Of a stretch of DNA of 27,803 nucleotides, positions 27,049 to 27,803 are shown piece by piece. Both the position numbers and the translations under genes were made by a program. The stretch spans positions 1 through 27,803 of the forward strand of contig JBBQTU010000025.1 of assembly GCA_038213005.1 (NCBI GenBank). The letters run 5' to 3'. The notes beneath the pieces were generated by a model that worked only from the letters and a program-made list of their open reading frames with translations, did not search any database and was not told where the DNA came from. This stretch comes from JBBQTU01 sp038213005. GTDB lineage: Bacteria > Planctomycetota > Phycisphaerae > Tepidisphaerales > Tepidisphaeraceae. How positions within the stretch are numbered: the first letter of the stretch is position 1; the number at the start of each line of letters is the position of its first letter.

Positions 27049-27803
27049 ATGCGCAAGTCGTCATGGCTCGTGTTGGGATGGGTTCTGGTTTTCCCCGTGC
27101 TGGCGTTGGCGGATAAGGCCGAGCCAATGGCTTCGATGGCGCGGCTGCCGGTCAAAGAGGTGACGGTCTTCAAGGATGGCCACGCCTTTGTTCTGCATGC
27201 CGGGACCATGCCCACCGATGCTCAGGGCAACGTGGTGATGGATTACCTGCCTAACCCGGTGCTGGGGACGTTCTGGCCCTACTCGGCCGACAAGAATGCC
27301 AAGCTGACGGCGGTGACGGCCTCGCAGCGGAAGGTGCTGGTCTCGCGCACGGCTTTGAGCTTGCGGGAGTTGATCGAGGCCAATGTCGGGGCGGCCGTGG
27401 TTGTCACCGAATTGCCGCTGGGATCGGGCGACAAAGCCGCGGCCATTTCCTACCCGGCCACCATCCTTTCCATCCCCACGCAAAGCGGCGAGGAACTGGA
27501 ATCGACCAGCCCGCCGAACAGTGGCGACAAGCTCCCGGTGAAAGGAAATCTGGTCCTGCTCAAGACGGTGGAGGGCAGCAAGGCGGTCAACATCGACCGC
27601 ATCGTGGATATCACGTTCAAGGCAGGCAATCTTGACTATCAGGCCAAGCTGGATCGCGAGGAATTCCGCAACCTGCTGAGGCTGAAGCTGGACTGGGGTA
27701 AGGGACAGCCGCAGAAAGAGGCGGCCGTCGGGCTGGTCTATCTGCAGCGCGGGCTGCGCTGGATTCCCAACTACAAAGTCACCATCGACGGGCAGGGCAA
27801 TGC
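27049..27803 (+). CDS. Secreted DUF4139-like protein (partial, runs off the window)
   Basis: The frame is open from ATG 27049 to the window end (251 codons), with a strong AAGGAG site 5 bases upstream. A signal peptide is clear (MRKSSWLVLGWVLVFPVLALA, cleavage after ALA). The mature protein begins with VKEVTVFKDGHAFVLHAGT, like the N-terminal strand region of DUF4139/DUF4140 proteins ('v.Vy..ga.v.R'). Near the window end it has AAVGLVYLQRGLRWIPNYKV, like the 'Y.....W.P.Y.v' start of the DUF4139 domain. Function unknown; a periplasmic or surface role is inferred from the signal peptide. The remainder lies outside the window. Confidence 0.65.
   Translation, partial: MRKSSWLVLGWVLVFPVLALADKAEPMASMARLPVKEVTVFKDGHAFVLHAGTMPTDAQGNVVMDYLPNPVLGTFWPYSADKNAKLTAVTASQRKVLVSRTALSLRELIEANVGAAVVVTELPLGSGDKAAAISYPATILSIPTQSGEELESTSPPNSGDKLPVKGNLVLLKTVEGSKAVNIDRIVDITFKAGNLDYQAKLDREEFRNLLRLKLDWGKGQPQKEAAVGLVYLQRGLRWIPNYKVTIDGQGN

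Overview
The window looks like a chromosomal segment of a GC-rich, respiring, Gram-negative-type bacterium. A member of the Planctomycetota, perhaps Phycisphaerae-like, is my best guess. The guess rests on an alternative complex III operon leading into a cbb3-type oxidase, a degraded ISAzo13/Rhodopirellula-type transposase, abundant intergenic palindromic repeats and many short gene gaps. No rRNA or other marker gene is present to confirm it.

Layout. (a) 1-2787: housekeeping genes on the + strand: the tail of a probable ribH, then nusB, ftsY, a REP-associated tyrosine transposase (RAYT) framed by two inverted pairs of REP hairpins, and a HIT-family hydrolase. (b) 2879-11478: a complete alternative complex III set actA-actB-actC-actD-actE-actF, a small membrane protein of unknown role and a CcoS-like oxidase assembly protein. 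(c) 11514-12503: a toxin-antitoxin island with an antitoxin-like gene whose toxin partner survives only as about 30 codons, followed by an intact DUF433/DUF5615 pair. (d) 12557-15866: cbb3-type oxidase subunits ccoN, ccoO and a single-heme CcoP-like cytochrome with a repetitive, apparently frame-shifted tail. (e) 15949-18285: repeat-rich spacers around an aldo/keto reductase. (f) 18286-20962: a beta-propeller lipoprotein whose 3' end is interrupted by an inactive ISAzo13-like element with 21-bp perfect terminal inverted repeats and a 3-bp TAA target duplication. (g) 21127-26716, minus strand: a ketosynthase (FabF-like) coupled to a partner ketosynthase that has lost all three catalytic residues (an arrangement like KS/chain-length factor), then a coupled GT-C-like membrane protein and GT2 glycosyltransferase. 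(h) 27049-end: start of a secreted DUF4139-like protein.

How the genes work together. ActA-F should oxidise quinol and pass electrons through haem c to a periplasmic carrier or directly to the cbb3-type oxidase, which reduces oxygen; CcoS would help assemble it. Their adjacency suggests a functional, possibly physical, ACIII-cbb3 unit. The non-coding fraction is dominated by at least five distinct hairpin-forming repeat families, one of which (REP) has its probable mobilising enzyme in the window.

No tRNA, rRNA, CRISPR array or phage module was recognised. All family assignments come from reading motifs by eye; no database search was made.
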